A stretch of DNA of 64,000 bases from Pseudoroseomonas cervicalis (GTDB lineage: Bacteria > Pseudomonadota > Alphaproteobacteria > Acetobacterales > Acetobacteraceae). The translations under genes were made by a program, and so were the position numbers. The DNA lies in assembly GCF_030818485.1 (NCBI RefSeq), contig NZ_JAUTAJ010000004.1, positions 3,511,501 through 3,575,500 of the forward strand, read 5' to 3'. Position 1 is the first letter of the stretch, and each line of letters begins with the position of its first letter. Under the pieces are notes generated by a model that saw only the letters and a list, made by a program, of their open reading frames with translations, did not search any database and was not told the origin of the DNA. Of this stretch, positions 1-9,969 are shown one piece after another.

Positions 1-263
1 CAGAGCACGACCACCGGCTCCTCCGCGCCGAATTCGGCGCGCGCGGCCTTGAGGAATTCCAGCCCGTCCATGACCGGCATGTTCCAGTCGAGCAGCACCA
101 GGCGGGGCAGCTCCTCGCGGCAGGCGAACAGCGCCTCCTGGCCGTCAGCGGCCTCGCGCACCACGGCGCCGTGCCGTTCCAGCATGCGGCGCGCCACCTT
201 GCGCACCACACGGCTGTCATCCACCACCAGGCAGGTCAGCGCCTCGTCCACACCCCACTCCAT
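1..263 (-). CDS. CheY-like response regulator receiver protein (partial)
   Basis: The gene starts at an ATG at 261-263 and runs off the left edge of the window, so only the first 87 codons are visible. They show a receiver domain: an acidic pair D15-D16 followed by S17-R18 near the N terminus, and the likely phosphoacceptor D59 in the context LVLLDWNMPVMDG. There is no room for an N-terminal output domain. It is either a stand-alone CheY-type regulator or a receiver with a C-terminal domain outside the window. The family takes a phosphoryl group from a histidine kinase. No kinase gene is visible next to it. Confidence 0.9.
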   Translation of the reverse strand, partial: MEWGVDEALTCLVVDDSRVVRKVARRMLERHGAVVREAADGQEALFACREELPRLVLLDWNMPVMDGLEFLKAARAEFGAEEPVVVL

Positions 264-364
264 TGGCTGTCGGGCGCACCGGGGCGAGCCGGCGCAGCCT
301 TGTTTCACCCCAGGGACGTTTCCGGCTTATTAATCCTTCTTTCAGCCTTTCCGCGCTGCCCATG

Positions 365-387
365 AAAAAGGGGCGCCGCAGCGCCCC
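365..387 (-). terminator. Rho-independent terminator of the peptide ABC operon
   Basis: On the minus strand a perfect 7-bp stem GGGGCGC/GCGCCCC with a 4-nt loop (370-387) is followed by a run of five T (365-369). It lies about 70 nt downstream of the last gene of the ABC transporter operon and just before the response regulator gene, which runs in the same direction. Confidence 0.75.
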
Positions 388-420
388 CGTTCCGGCTTGC
401 CCATGGCCGGGCCTTGGTCG

Positions 421-457
421 GCCGCCATCTCCACAGGACGGCGGCAGCCCGAAAGAA
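421..457 (-). repeat. Stop-anchored repeat, copy 1
   Basis: The element begins on the first base after the TGA of the ATP-binding gene. It has a T-rich start, the core TCGGGCTGCCG, then an inverted repeat GCCGCC/GGCGGC (421-426 with 440-445). The same core follows the stop codons at 16764, 36617, 36798 and 46748, behind unrelated genes. Confidence 0.6.
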
Positions 458-1189
458 TCATTCCAGCTCGTGGGAGAGGGCGATCAGGTCCCTGGTGTGC
501 GGATGATGGGCCTCGCCCTCGCGCAGCTGGCCTTCGGTCAGCGTCTCGACGATGCGGCCGCCCTGCATCACGGCGAGCCTTTCGCAGAGATGCGCGATGA
601 CCGCCAGATTGTGCGAGACCAGGATGCAGGTGAGCTGCCGCGCCTGGCGCAGATCGGCCAGCAGGTTCAGCACCTCCGCCTGCACCGAGACATCGAGCGC
701 GCTGGTCGGCTCGTCCAGCAGCAGCACCGAGGGGTCGGCGATCAGCGCGCGGGCGATCGCCACGCGCTGGCGCTGCCCGCCCGAGAGTTGGTGCGGGTAG
801 CGGAAGCGCGCCGTGCGCGGCAGCGCCACCTCCTCCAGCGCCCGGGTGATGCGCTGTTCGGCATCGGCGATGCCATGCACCTCCAGCGGCTCGGACAGGA
901 TGCGGTCCACCGTCTGGCGCGGATGCAGCGAGCCATAGGGGTCCTGGAACACCATCTGCACGGTCTTGAAGAAGGCGCGGTCGCGCTTCGGGCCGAGCGG
1001 CCGGCCGGCCACCGCCATGCCGCCATCCCAGCCGCCATTCAGCCCGGCGATGGTGCGCAGCACGGTGGACTTGCCCGAGCCGCTTTCGCCCACCAGCCCG
1101 AAGGTCTCCCCCGCCTCGACGCGGAAGGAGACGTCGCGCACCACATGGTTGGCGCCGAAATGGACGTTGAGGTGCTCGATCTCGATCAT
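458..1189 (-). CDS. Oligo/dipeptide ABC transporter ATP-binding protein (DppF type)
   Basis: This is the second ATPase of a five-gene peptide-type importer. In its 243 residues the nucleotide-binding domain is complete: Walker A GESGSGKST at 34-42, Q-loop Q82, signature LSGGQ at 135-139, Walker B VLLLDEP at 155-161 and switch H193. It lacks the long C-terminal oligopeptide tail that many DppF proteins carry, so it is short for the group. The start ATG overlaps the stop of the upstream ATPase gene by 4 nt, so the two are translationally coupled and probably form a heterodimer on the cytoplasmic face. The transported substrate cannot be read from the sequence. Confidence 0.93.
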   Translation of the reverse strand: MIEIEHLNVHFGANHVVRDVSFRVEAGETFGLVGESGSGKSTVLRTIAGLNGGWDGGMAVAGRPLGPKRDRAFFKTVQMVFQDPYGSLHPRQTVDRILSEPLEVHGIADAEQRITRALEEVALPRTARFRYPHQLSGGQRQRVAIARALIADPSVLLLDEPTSALDVSVQAEVLNLLADLRQARQLTCILVSHNLAVIAHLCERLAVMQGGRIVETLTEGQLREGEAHHPHTRDLIALSHELE

Positions 1190-2028
1190 CGGCGCGGCTC
1201 CAGCCAGGCGGGGTCGCGGGTCAGGGTCGGCAGCCGCTCGCGGCGGACCGACAGGCTCGGCATGCAGTCCAGCAGGCCGCGGGTATAGGCGTGGCTCGCG
1301 CGGTGCAGGTCGCGCGCCGGCAGCTCCTCCATCACCTGGCCGGCATACATGACAACGACGCGGTCGCAGAAGCGGCTGACCAGCGGCAGATCGTGGCTGA
1401 TCAGCATCAGCCCCATGCCGCGGGCCGAGACCAGATCCTCGATCAGCTTCAGGATCTCGGCCTGCACGCTGGCATCCAGCGCGCTGGTCGGCTCGTCGGC
1501 GATCAGCAGGTCCGGGTTGGGGGCCAGCATCATGGCGATCATGACGCGCTGGCCCATGCCGCCCGAGACCTCGTGCGGGTAGCTCTCCAGCACCCGCTTC
1601 GGGTCGCGGATCTTGACCTGCTCCAGCAGGGTCAGCGCGGCCTCGCGCGCCTCGCGCTGGCCGCCTTTGTTATGGGCGAGCCAGGCCTCGGAAATCTGCC
1701 GGCCGACCGTCATCACCGGGTTCAGGCTGTATTTCGGGTCCTGCATGATCAGCCCGATGCGGCCGCCGCGCAGGCTGCGCATCTGCCGTTCGCTCGCCGC
1801 CTGCACATCGATGCCGTCGAAGCGCAGCGCCTCGGCGCGGACGCGTGCCGCCTGGGGCAGCAGCCGCATCAGCGCGCGGCCGGTCACCGATTTGCCGGAG
1901 CCGCTTTCGCCGACAATGCCGAGCTTCTCACGGCCCATACTGAAAGAAATACCGCGCACGGCGGGGTTGAAGCCGGACGGCGTCGGGAAATCGACGCGCA
2001 AATCGCGGATCTCAACGAGAGAACTCAT
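1186..2028 (-). CDS. Oligo/dipeptide ABC transporter ATP-binding protein (DppD type)
   Basis: The product has 280 residues, starting at MSSLVEIRDL. The reading frame stays open upstream, but that part translates the hairpin repeat at 2046-2103 and is not protein-like. Walker A GESGSGKS lies at 40-47, the signature VSGGMGQR at 154-161 and Walker B DLLIADEP at 173-180. Near the C terminus SHAYTRGLLDCMP matches the oligopeptide-transporter C-terminal motif. It partners the ATPase encoded immediately downstream. A 97-bp gap holding two hairpins separates it from the upstream permease gene, which is unusual inside this otherwise overlapping operon and could set the ATPase level separately. Confidence 0.92.
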   Translation of the reverse strand: MSSLVEIRDLRVDFPTPSGFNPAVRGISFSMGREKLGIVGESGSGKSVTGRALMRLLPQAARVRAEALRFDGIDVQAASERQMRSLRGGRIGLIMQDPKYSLNPVMTVGRQISEAWLAHNKGGQREAREAALTLLEQVKIRDPKRVLESYPHEVSGGMGQRVMIAMMLAPNPDLLIADEPTSALDASVQAEILKLIEDLVSARGMGLMLISHDLPLVSRFCDRVVVMYAGQVMEELPARDLHRASHAYTRGLLDCMPSLSVRRERLPTLTRDPAWLEPRR

Positions 2029-2045
2029 GCCACGCGCTCCTTGCC

Positions 2046-2103
2046 GTGGGGAAGGCTCTGCCTTCCCCACACCCCATCCGCCGGGGTGGCAGGGCCACCC
2101 CGG
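2046..2103. repeat. Two-hairpin intergenic element, copy A
   Basis: A perfect 11-bp stem with a TCT loop (2046-2056/2060-2070) is followed by a 10-nt spacer. A perfect 10-bp stem with an AGG loop comes next (2081-2090/2094-2103), then ACCCCGCC. The layout matches the element at 29944-29996, although the stem sequences differ. It sits inside the ABC operon, between the permease and ATPase genes. There is no T-run. Confidence 0.65.
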
Positions 2104-2125
2104 ACCCCGCCAACTGTCAGAAAAA

Positions 2126-3030
2126 TCATCGCTGCTTGGGGTCCAGAACGTCGCGCAGCCCGTCGCCCAGCAGGTTGAAGGCGAGGCTGGCGGTGAAGAT
2201 GGCGACACCCGGAATCACCGGCACCCACCACTGCTCCAGGATGAAGCGCCGCGCCGTCGCGATCATCGTGCCCCATTCCGGAATCGGCGGCTGCGCGCCG
2301 AGGCCGAGGAAGCCGAGGCCGGCAGCCGTCAGGATGATCGAGGACATGTCGAGCGTGACGCGCACGGTGAGCGAGGGCAGGCACATCGGCGCCACATGCT
2401 TCCAGATGATGCGCCAGGGCGCCGCACCCGTCATGCGCACGGCGGCGATGTAGTCGGTGTTGCGGATGGTCAGCGTCTCGGCCCGCGCCAGCCGCGCATA
2501 GGGCGGCCAGGCGGTCAGCGCGATGGCGATGACGGCGCTCTCGACCCCGGGCTTCATCGCGGCGACGAAGGCCAGCGCCAGGATCAGCCGCGGAAAGGCC
2601 AGGAACACATCGGTCACGCGCATCAGCACGCGGTCCCAGAAGCCCCCGGCATAGCCGGCGACGCAGCCGATGATCAGGCCGAGCGGCGCCACCAGCACCA
2701 CCACGGACACCACCATGCCGAGCGTCACCCGCCCGCCATAGACCAGACGCGACCAGGTGTCGCGCCCCAGCTCGTCGGTGCCGAGCCAATGCGCGGCGGA
2801 GGGCGGGGCGAGGCGGTTGGCCAGGTTCTGCACGCCGGGGTCGTGGGTGGCCAGCAGCGGCGCGGCCAGCGCCATCACCAGCATCAGCAGCACGATGGCC
2901 AGGCCGGCGACCGCCAGCCAGTTGCGGCGGAAGGCCAGCCAGAGCTGGTAGCGCCGGCCCCAGCGCGCCTGGGCGCGCGAGCCGGGCGTGTCGGAAAGCA
3001 GCCAGTCGCGGGTGGAGGTGGTCTCGGACA

Positions 3031-3031
<1 letters not shown>
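2126..3031 (-). CDS. Peptide-type ABC transporter permease (DppC type)
   Basis: This is an inner-membrane permease of 301 residues. An N-terminal segment is followed by a first membrane helix (NWLAVAGLAIVLLMLVMALAA region), then the OppC-type motif HWLGTDELGRDTWSRLVYGG and several further helices. The chosen ATG shares one base with the stop of the upstream permease gene (TGATG), so the two are coupled. With the DppB-type partner it forms the membrane channel. After the stop comes TTTTTCTGACAG, which weakly resembles the stop-anchored repeats elsewhere in the window. Confidence 0.93.
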
Positions 3032-4103
<1,072 letters not shown>

Positions 4104-4107
<4 letters not shown>

Positions 4108-5699
4108 GCCTTGGTGATGGCCTTGTAGAAGTGGCGGTCGTTCATCGGACCCATGTCGAAGCCGCGCACGCCGGCGCGGCTGACGGCGATCTCGATCTCC
4201 TGCAGCATGATGACGAAGGGCGAGTGCTGCTGGTGGTCCTTCTGCAGCTGCACATACATCTCGGCCCGCTTCGCCGCATCCGTCTCCTTCAGCGCCGCGA
4301 GCGTCCGGGCGGACAGCTCGGGGATCTCCCAGCTGGCGCGCCAGGCCAGCGTCCGGTTGCGGGCGTTGTCGCTGTTGTCGGTGTTGATGCTGAACGCCTC
4401 GGCATTGCTGTGCGGGTCGAAATAGTCCGAGCCCCAGCGCACCATGGCGATGTCATGCGTGCGGGCGCGGGTCTTGGTGATGACGGCGCGCTGCTCGCCC
4501 GGCAGCATGCGCAGCCGGATGCCGATCTCGGCCAGATTGGCCTGGATCGCCTGGGCGATGTCGGCGAAGGGCGCGGCCGAGGTGTAGTCGAAGGAGACCT
4601 CGAAGCCATTGCCCAGCCCCGCCTTCTCCAGCAGGGCCTTGGCCTCGGCGACATTGCGCTTGAAGGGCTGGTCGGTCACCGCGCCGGGGAAGCCGGCCGG
4701 CAGGAAGGCCTGGTGCACCGCATAGGTGGTCGGCACGATGGCCTTCTGGATGCCCTCATAGTCGAGCGCCAGCTTGATCGCCTGGCGCACCTCGGGCTTG
4801 GCCAGGTTCGGGTTCTTCTGGTTCAGCGACAGGTACATCAGGCTGGCCTTGCGGGCCGACTGCACCGTGTAGGCCGGGTTGCCCTCGAGCTGGCGGATCT
4901 GGTCGGCGCCGAGGTTGCGGACGATGTCGTAATCGCCCTTGGTCAGGCCGAGCAGCTGCGCCGAGGGGTCGGCGACATGGCGCATGATGATGCGCTTGAT
5001 CTGCGGCGCGACATTGCTGTGCGGGTTCGCCTCCAGCACCACGCTCTCGCTGGCGCGCCACTGGCGGATGGCATAGCTGCCGGAGCCCGCCGAATTCTGC
5101 TTCAGCCAGGCATTGCCGAGATCATCGCCCTGGGCGCGGGCGGTGACCACCGCCTTCTCGACCACCGAGCCCACCGCGGCGGAGAGGCAGTAGAGCAGGA
5201 AGGTCGGCGCCGTCGGCTCGGCCGTCTGCAGCACCACGGTGCGCGGGCCGGTGGCGCGGATGCGCTCGGCCACATTGTCCTTGGTGAAGCCGAACTGGTT
5301 GATGATGAAGGCCGGCGCCTTGTTCAGCAGCACCGCGCGGGAGAGGGAGAAGGCCACGTCCTCGGCCGTCACCGGCTGGCCGGAGGCGAATTTCGGCCCC
5401 TCGCGCAGGGTGAAGGTGAAGGTCTTGCTCTCATCCGAGACCTCCCACTTCTCGGCCAGCTCGCCGGTGATCTCGGAGGGGTTGGAATTCGGCGTGGTCA
5501 CCAGCTTCTGGTAGACATTCGCCGCCAGCTCGGAGGCGGTGTACTCGAACGCCTCATGCGGGTCGCAGGTGATGATGTCATCGATCTGCTTGGCGAAGAC
5601 CAGCACGCCCGGCGGGGTCTGGGCGGCGGCGCCCGACAGCGCGGCCGGGAGCGAGGCGGCGGCGGCCGAGGCCAGCAGCAGCGTGCGACGTGTCAGCAT
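4104..5699 (-). CDS. ABC transporter substrate-binding protein, family 5 (peptide type)
   Basis: This is the periplasmic binding protein of the importer, 531 residues, first gene of the operon. The N terminus MLTRRTLLLASAAAASLPAA with a later AxA-Q junction is a signal peptide with a twin-arginine-like start. The mature part has the SBP_bac_5 layout: an early LAANVYQKL region, the EWEVSDESKTFTFTLREGPKFASG type motif written here as EKWEVSDESKTFTFTLREG, and PEVRQAIKLALDY. I chose the ATG at 5697-5699 because AGGAGAGG lies a few bases upstream; the 20 extra codons open upstream look like leader. The family binds peptides, nickel, heme or other solutes, and the ligand here is unknown. Confidence 0.92.
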
Positions 5700-5864
5700 G
5701 GGTTCGGAACCTCTCCTGCAACTGCCCCCGGTGTAGCGCGCGGGACGGGGCCGCGCCACGGGTCAAGACGGGGTTCGCAGGGGGAGTTCGCAGTGTGGGA
5801 CAGCGGAGAATGGCGAAGTCGCAGCCCGGTCGCCCGGCCTGCCGCGCCGCATCATGACAGATTC

Positions 5865-7574
5865 TTAATCCTGGAAGGTGACGCGCAGCTCGCCTGGCGC
5901 CTGTTGCAGCCGCGCCGCGTGGCGGGTGGCCAGCCAGAGCGCGAAGGCGGCGCGCGCCGCCGCGCCGCCCATCAGGTCGGCCGCCTCGGGCCGGGCGGCG
6001 GGGGCGGGCAGGGGCTCGCCCTGGTGGCTCAGCACCAGGGTCACCACGCCCTCGCCGCTCCTCGCCAGCACCTCGGCCTCGGAAAGGCCGCGATCGGCCA
6101 GCAGCTCGCCGGCCTCGACCAGGAAATCCTGCACCCGCTCCATGGTGGCGCGCCGCGCGCCCCAGGCGCCGCCCATGGCCTGGGCGCGGCGCTCCGCCTC
6201 CAGATGCAGCCGGGCGTCGAGCGGCAGGGTGAAGCGGACCTCCCGCCGCACCAGGGGCAGGGTCGCCAGATGCATGACGAAGCAGGTCAGCGCCCCGAAG
6301 GTCAGCGCCGAGGCCAGCGCCGGCAGATGCGCGCGGAACGGCCCCGGGGCGATCAGCACGGCGAAGCCCATGATCAGCCCGAGCCCCACCACCAGGGAGC
6401 GGCGGATGTCGAGCATGCGCACCGTGATCAGCTGGCAGCCCGTCGCGATCATGAAGCAGGCGACATAGAGCAGCATGGCCGCCTTCACCGGCGGCGGGAT
6501 CAGGATGAACAGCGCCGCCAGCCGCGGCGAGAAGGCCAGCGGCAGCAGCAGCGCCGCCCCCACCCAGATGATGCGCAGCGACAGGGTGCGGTTGGCGATG
6601 GAGAGCCCCACGCAGGCCGAGGACGGCCCCGGCGCCATGCCGCCGATGCCGCCCGTGAGCGCCAGCGCCACGCCATGCGCCAGCAGGCCGCGGCGCAGCG
6701 GCGGGCCGTCCGGCTTCTCCCACCCGCCATCGGCGGCGCGCTGGAAGGCCACGAGATTGCCGAGGATGGTGGCCTTGGCCGGCAATGTCGCGAAGACGAA
6801 GGCGAGCGCCAGCCCGGCGGAGAGCCCGTCGAAGCGCGGCACCATGGGGGTGGGCCAGGCGAACCAGGGATTGGCCGCCAGCACGGCGGCCGCATCCGCC
6901 GCCGTGTAGCCGAGGGGCAGGGAGAGCAGGATGCCGAACGCAGCGCCGATCAGCATGCCATAGGGGGCGAGCCGCCCGCCGCGCAGCGCCACCCCGGCCA
7001 TCACCAGGAAGGCCAGCAGCGCCAGCAGGATGTCCCAGGGGCTGTCGGTGTCGAAGCGGCGCTGCAGCACCTGCAGCTGGTCCAGCATCACCGGCAGCAG
7101 GGTGACGCCGAGCAGGAAGACGACGACCCCCGCCATCTCGGTGGGCACCAGCGCCTCGGGCCGGCGGATCAGGAAGCTCGCCGCGATGGCGAAGAGCCCG
7201 GCCAGCAGCAGCAGCGCGCCGGCCTGGGCCGGGCCCAGCCCGGCGCCGGCGGCCAGCAGATAGGCGCCCATCATCACCGGGGTGGGGATGGAGGGCATCT
7301 GGTAGCCGGCGCCGAGCGGCCCGCGCGTCAGCGCCTGCAGCCCCTGCAGCAGGATGAAGCCCAGGATGGAGAGGGCGATGAAATTGGCCGCCTCCCGCGC
7401 CTGCAGCCCAAAGGCGGTGGCGGCGACCACCGGCAGCACCAGGTAGATGGCCTGGATGGCGATGTGCTGCGCCGCCAGGCCCAGCGCGGCGGGCAGGGGC
7501 AGGCGGTCCTCCACCGCGGCGACAACGCCCTCGGGGCGGCTGCGCGGGCGGTCCTGCCGGCGGGACAGGCTCAC
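5865..7574 (-). CDS. Nucleobase:cation symporter (NCS2, xanthine/uracil permease family) with C-terminal extension
   Basis: The protein is about 569 residues from a GTG at 7572-7574. The start is uncertain: a GTG at 7674-7676 would add an Arg-rich stretch that does not look like protein, and no clear ribosome site decides. The first 430 or so residues are a multi-helix permease; LVLPVVAATAFGLQ, GAGYQMPSIPTPVMMGAYL and GGIGGMAPGPSSACVGLS are typical of the xanthine/uracil family. About 130 residues without obvious helices follow. They begin near RLHLEAERRAQAMGG and look like a soluble domain. A phosphoribosyltransferase gene lies divergently upstream, which fits a purine or pyrimidine salvage role. 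Confidence 0.8.
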   Translation of the reverse strand: MSLSRRQDRPRSRPEGVVAAVEDRLPLPAALGLAAQHIAIQAIYLVLPVVAATAFGLQAREAANFIALSILGFILLQGLQALTRGPLGAGYQMPSIPTPVMMGAYLLAAGAGLGPAQAGALLLLAGLFAIAASFLIRRPEALVPTEMAGVVVFLLGVTLLPVMLDQLQVLQRRFDTDSPWDILLALLAFLVMAGVALRGGRLAPYGMLIGAAFGILLSLPLGYTAADAAAVLAANPWFAWPTPMVPRFDGLSAGLALAFVFATLPAKATILGNLVAFQRAADGGWEKPDGPPLRRGLLAHGVALALTGGIGGMAPGPSSACVGLSIANRTLSLRIIWVGAALLLPLAFSPRLAALFILIPPPVKAAMLLYVACFMIATGCQLITVRMLDIRRSLVVGLGLIMGFAVLIAPGPFRAHLPALASALTFGALTCFVMHLATLPLVRREVRFTLPLDARLHLEAERRAQAMGGAWGARRATMERVQDFLVEAGELLADRGLSEAEVLARSGEGVVTLVLSHQGEPLPAPAARPEAADLMGGAAARAAFALWLATRHAARLQQAPGELRVTFQD

Positions 7575-7738
7575 CGGCGCCGTCCGGCGGGGCGCGCTGC
7601 GGCGGGCAGGAGCATGGGGCTGGATTCTCCGGCGGATCGTTCCGTCGGTGTAGCCCGGGGCCGCCCGCCGCGCCACGGGGCGGCCGGCCTGGCGCTTTCC
7701 CTCTGGCGGGCCATGGCGCCGCGTGGCATCCGCGCCGC

Positions 7739-8425
7739 ATGGAACACTGGCAGGGCTTCGAGCCGCCTTCCCGCGCCGCCGCCTGGCAGGAGAGCTACCC
7801 CGCGCCGATGCCGGATGGCCGGGCGCTGCGTCTGCCGCTGCGCGATTACGGCGCCATCGCCGTCACCGGCTTCATCGCCAACCAGGCGGCGTTTGCCGTG
7901 CTGCGCCCGATGGTGGGCTGGATGGCGGCGGCGGCGCGGCCGCTGGGCGCCGAGCTGGTGGTCGGGCTGCCGACGCTGGGCCATGTCTTCGGCGGCGCGG
8001 TGGCCGAGGCGCTGGGCCACCCGAACTGGGTCGCCCCCGGCTATTCCCGCAAGAAATGGTACGATCCGGCGCTGTCGGTGCCGACCTCCTCCTCCACCGC
8101 GCCGGATGCGCGGCGGATGTGGCTGGACCCCAGGCTGCTGCCGCGGCTGGCCGGCCGGCGCGTGCTGCTGGTGGACGACGTGATCAGCACCGGCAGTTCG
8201 GCGCTGGCCGGGCTGTCGCTGCTGCGGCTGGCGGGTGTGGAGCCGGTCGGGCTGTGCGTGGCCATGGCGCAGGGCGATCGCTGGCGCCCCGACTGGCCGG
8301 AGGCGATTCCGGTCGCCGCCGCCTTCGCCACGCCGCTGTTCCGCCGCGCGGGGACCGGCTGGGTCCCCGACCCCGCAACCCTGCCCCGAGATCTCCTGTT
8401 GCCCCCCGCTTCGACGGGCCCCTGA
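7739..8425 (+). CDS. Phosphoribosyltransferase
   Basis: This 228-residue protein carries the type I PRPP-binding motif VLLVDDVISTGSS at about residues 142-154, with the acidic pair D146-D147. Such enzymes transfer phosphoribose from PRPP to a purine or pyrimidine base. The N-terminal part holds a hood-type segment, GAIAVTGFIANQAAF, followed by LGAELVVGLPTLGH. It is divergent from the nucleobase permease gene, so uptake and activation of one base is a reasonable inference. The exact base cannot be told. A strong terminator follows 26 nt after the stop. Confidence 0.85.
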   Translation: MEHWQGFEPPSRAAAWQESYPAPMPDGRALRLPLRDYGAIAVTGFIANQAAFAVLRPMVGWMAAAARPLGAELVVGLPTLGHVFGGAVAEALGHPNWVAPGYSRKKWYDPALSVPTSSSTAPDARRMWLDPRLLPRLAGRRVLLVDDVISTGSSALAGLSLLRLAGVEPVGLCVAMAQGDRWRPDWPEAIPVAAAFATPLFRRAGTGWVPDPATLPRDLLLPPASTGP

Positions 8426-8451
8426 AAAACTGATAGAAAAAAGAAGGGGGC

Positions 8452-8480
8452 GCGGGGGAATTCATTCCCCCGCTCTTTTT
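8452..8480 (+). terminator. Rho-independent terminator after the phosphoribosyltransferase gene
   Basis: A perfect 9-bp stem GCGGGGGAA/TTCCCCCGC (8452-8460/8465-8473) with loop TTCA is followed directly by TCTTTTTC. It closes the phosphoribosyltransferase transcript just before the DUF423 gene. Confidence 0.85.
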
Positions 8481-8505
8481 CGTGTGGATTGCCGAGGTCG
8501 TTCTG

Positions 8506-8883
8506 ATGTCCCGTCTCTGGCTGGCGCTGGGTGCGTTGAGTGGTTTCCTGGCCGTGGCCCTGTCGGCCTGGGCCGCGCATGGTCTGGCCCCGGTGCTGGA
8601 GCCCGTGGACGCCGCGCGGGTGCAGAATGCGCTGACCATGCAGGGCTGGCACGCGCTGGCGCTGCTGGCCGCCGGCCTGCTGGCCGAGCGCCGCGCCAAC
8701 TGGCTGCCGCATTTGGCCGGCGCCTGTTTTGCCGTCGGCAGCCTGGCGTTCTGCGGCGCCGTCTGGTGGCTGGTGCTGCAGGGCGAATCGCTCGGCCGCG
8801 TGGCGCCGCTGGGCGGCACGGCGCTGATGGCGGGCTGGCTGATCCTGGGCGTGGCGGGGCTGACCCGCCCGCGCGCCGCATGA
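8506..8883 (+). CDS. DUF423 family membrane protein (YgdD-like)
   Basis: This is a small inner-membrane protein of 125 residues with four hydrophobic segments. The family pattern is clear: SGFLAVALSAWAAHGL near the N terminus, then QGWHALALLAAGLL, then a C-terminal LGGTALMAGWLILGV. I prefer the ATG at 8506 over a GTG at 8482 because GAGG lies 8 nt before it. Its stop overlaps the start of the methyltransferase gene (ATGA). The function of DUF423 proteins is not established. Confidence 0.88.
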   Translation: MSRLWLALGALSGFLAVALSAWAAHGLAPVLEPVDAARVQNALTMQGWHALALLAAGLLAERRANWLPHLAGACFAVGSLAFCGAVWWLVLQGESLGRVAPLGGTALMAGWLILGVAGLTRPRAA

Positions 8884-9803
8884 TCCGCGCCGCCTATCTG
8901 GCCCATGAGGGGTTCGAGCGCGAGGTGGAGGAGGAGCTGCGCCGCGCCGGCGTGGCGATCGCCCGCTGGCACGGCCCCTTGGCGCTGACCGAGGCGCCGC
9001 CGGTGCCCTCCGCCTGGGCGCTGGATGTGTGGACCGACCCGCGCGAGATCCCGGTGCCCTCGATCAAGGGCGCGGCCGCGGCGCTGCGGGCGATCCAGCG
9101 CAACTGGTCGCTGGAGCCGGTGCTGCACCACCGCCGCGCGGCGCTGATCGAGGCGGCGCTGCCGCCCTTGAAGGGAAAGGCGCTGCGCTTCCCCGAGGCG
9201 GCGCCGACCGGGCATCTGGGCGGCTGGACGTTGCTCTCGCCCGAGCTGATGCTGGCCAGCCCGACCAAGACCAGCCCCTTCCTGCGCGGCGCGGTGCGCT
9301 TCGAGGAGGATCGCGAGGGGCCGCCCAGCCGCGCCTATCTGAAGCTGTGGGAGGCGCTGACCCGGCTCGGCCGCTGGCCGGGGCCGGGGGAGACGGTGCT
9401 GGATCTCGGCGCCGCGCCGGGCGGCTGGACATGGGCGCTGGCGCAGCTGGGCTGCCAGGTGGTCGCCGTGGACAAGGCGCAGATGGATCCGGGCGTCGCC
9501 GCCCTGCCGAATGTGACGATCCGCACCGAGAGCGCCTTCGGCCTGGAGCCGGAGCGCGAGGCGGCGGTGGACTGGCTGTTCAGCGACATCATCTGCTACC
9601 CGGCGCGGCTGCTCGGCCTGGTGCAGCGCTGGCGGGAAGCGGGGCGGGCGCGGAATTTCGTCTGCACCATCAAGTTCCAGGGCGAGACCGACCATGAGAC
9701 GGCCGCCGCCTTCGCCGCCATACCGGGCGCGCGGGTGTTCCATGGCGCGCACAACAAGCATGAGCTGATGTTCTGCCTGCTGCAGGCCGACCCGCCCGGC
9801 TGA
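8880..9803 (+). CDS. SAM-dependent methyltransferase, FtsJ/RlmM-like (rRNA 2'-O-methyltransferase family)
   Basis: The product has 307 residues. A C-terminal Rossmann methyltransferase domain has the SAM motif LDLGAAPGGWTWAL at about 175-188, then VVAVDKAQMDP and WLFSDIICYP. The C-terminal lysine in CTIKFQGETD would complete the FtsJ-type K-D-K-E set. The N-terminal part resembles the substrate-binding half of RlmM, which methylates the 2'-hydroxyl of a cytidine in 23S rRNA. RlmM of E. coli is longer (about 366 residues), so the target here is not certain. The ATG overlaps the DUF423 stop. Confidence 0.82.
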   Translation: MIRAAYLAHEGFEREVEEELRRAGVAIARWHGPLALTEAPPVPSAWALDVWTDPREIPVPSIKGAAAALRAIQRNWSLEPVLHHRRAALIEAALPPLKGKALRFPEAAPTGHLGGWTLLSPELMLASPTKTSPFLRGAVRFEEDREGPPSRAYLKLWEALTRLGRWPGPGETVLDLGAAPGGWTWALAQLGCQVVAVDKAQMDPGVAALPNVTIRTESAFGLEPEREAAVDWLFSDIICYPARLLGLVQRWREAGRARNFVCTIKFQGETDHETAAAFAAIPGARVFHGAHNKHELMFCLLQADPPG

Positions 9804-9969
9804 GGCCGAAGCCCGGCGCCTGCCCCAGGGCCGCGCAGGGGCGGCCCGGGCGCTCCCCGGCGCCGTCCTGCCGGCCGCGCAAACAGGCAGAAAGCCGCCG
9901 CCCCGCCCCAGGTTCCGTCATGTCTTTATGACTGGACTTGCCCGGCCCCGGCGGCCAGGGACAGGGGCG

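Noticed and set aside
4131..8183. A 1350-codon open frame on the plus strand, antisense to the ABC importer and permease genes
   Set aside because: It is the GC-rich shadow of well-recognised minus-strand genes. Its translation is Arg/Gly/Gln/His-rich without domains and even changes the gene it opposes along its length.
8482..8505. GTG start for the DUF423 protein, adding eight residues
   Set aside because: The added residues lie on the tail of the terminator, and GAGG is correctly spaced only for the ATG at 8506.
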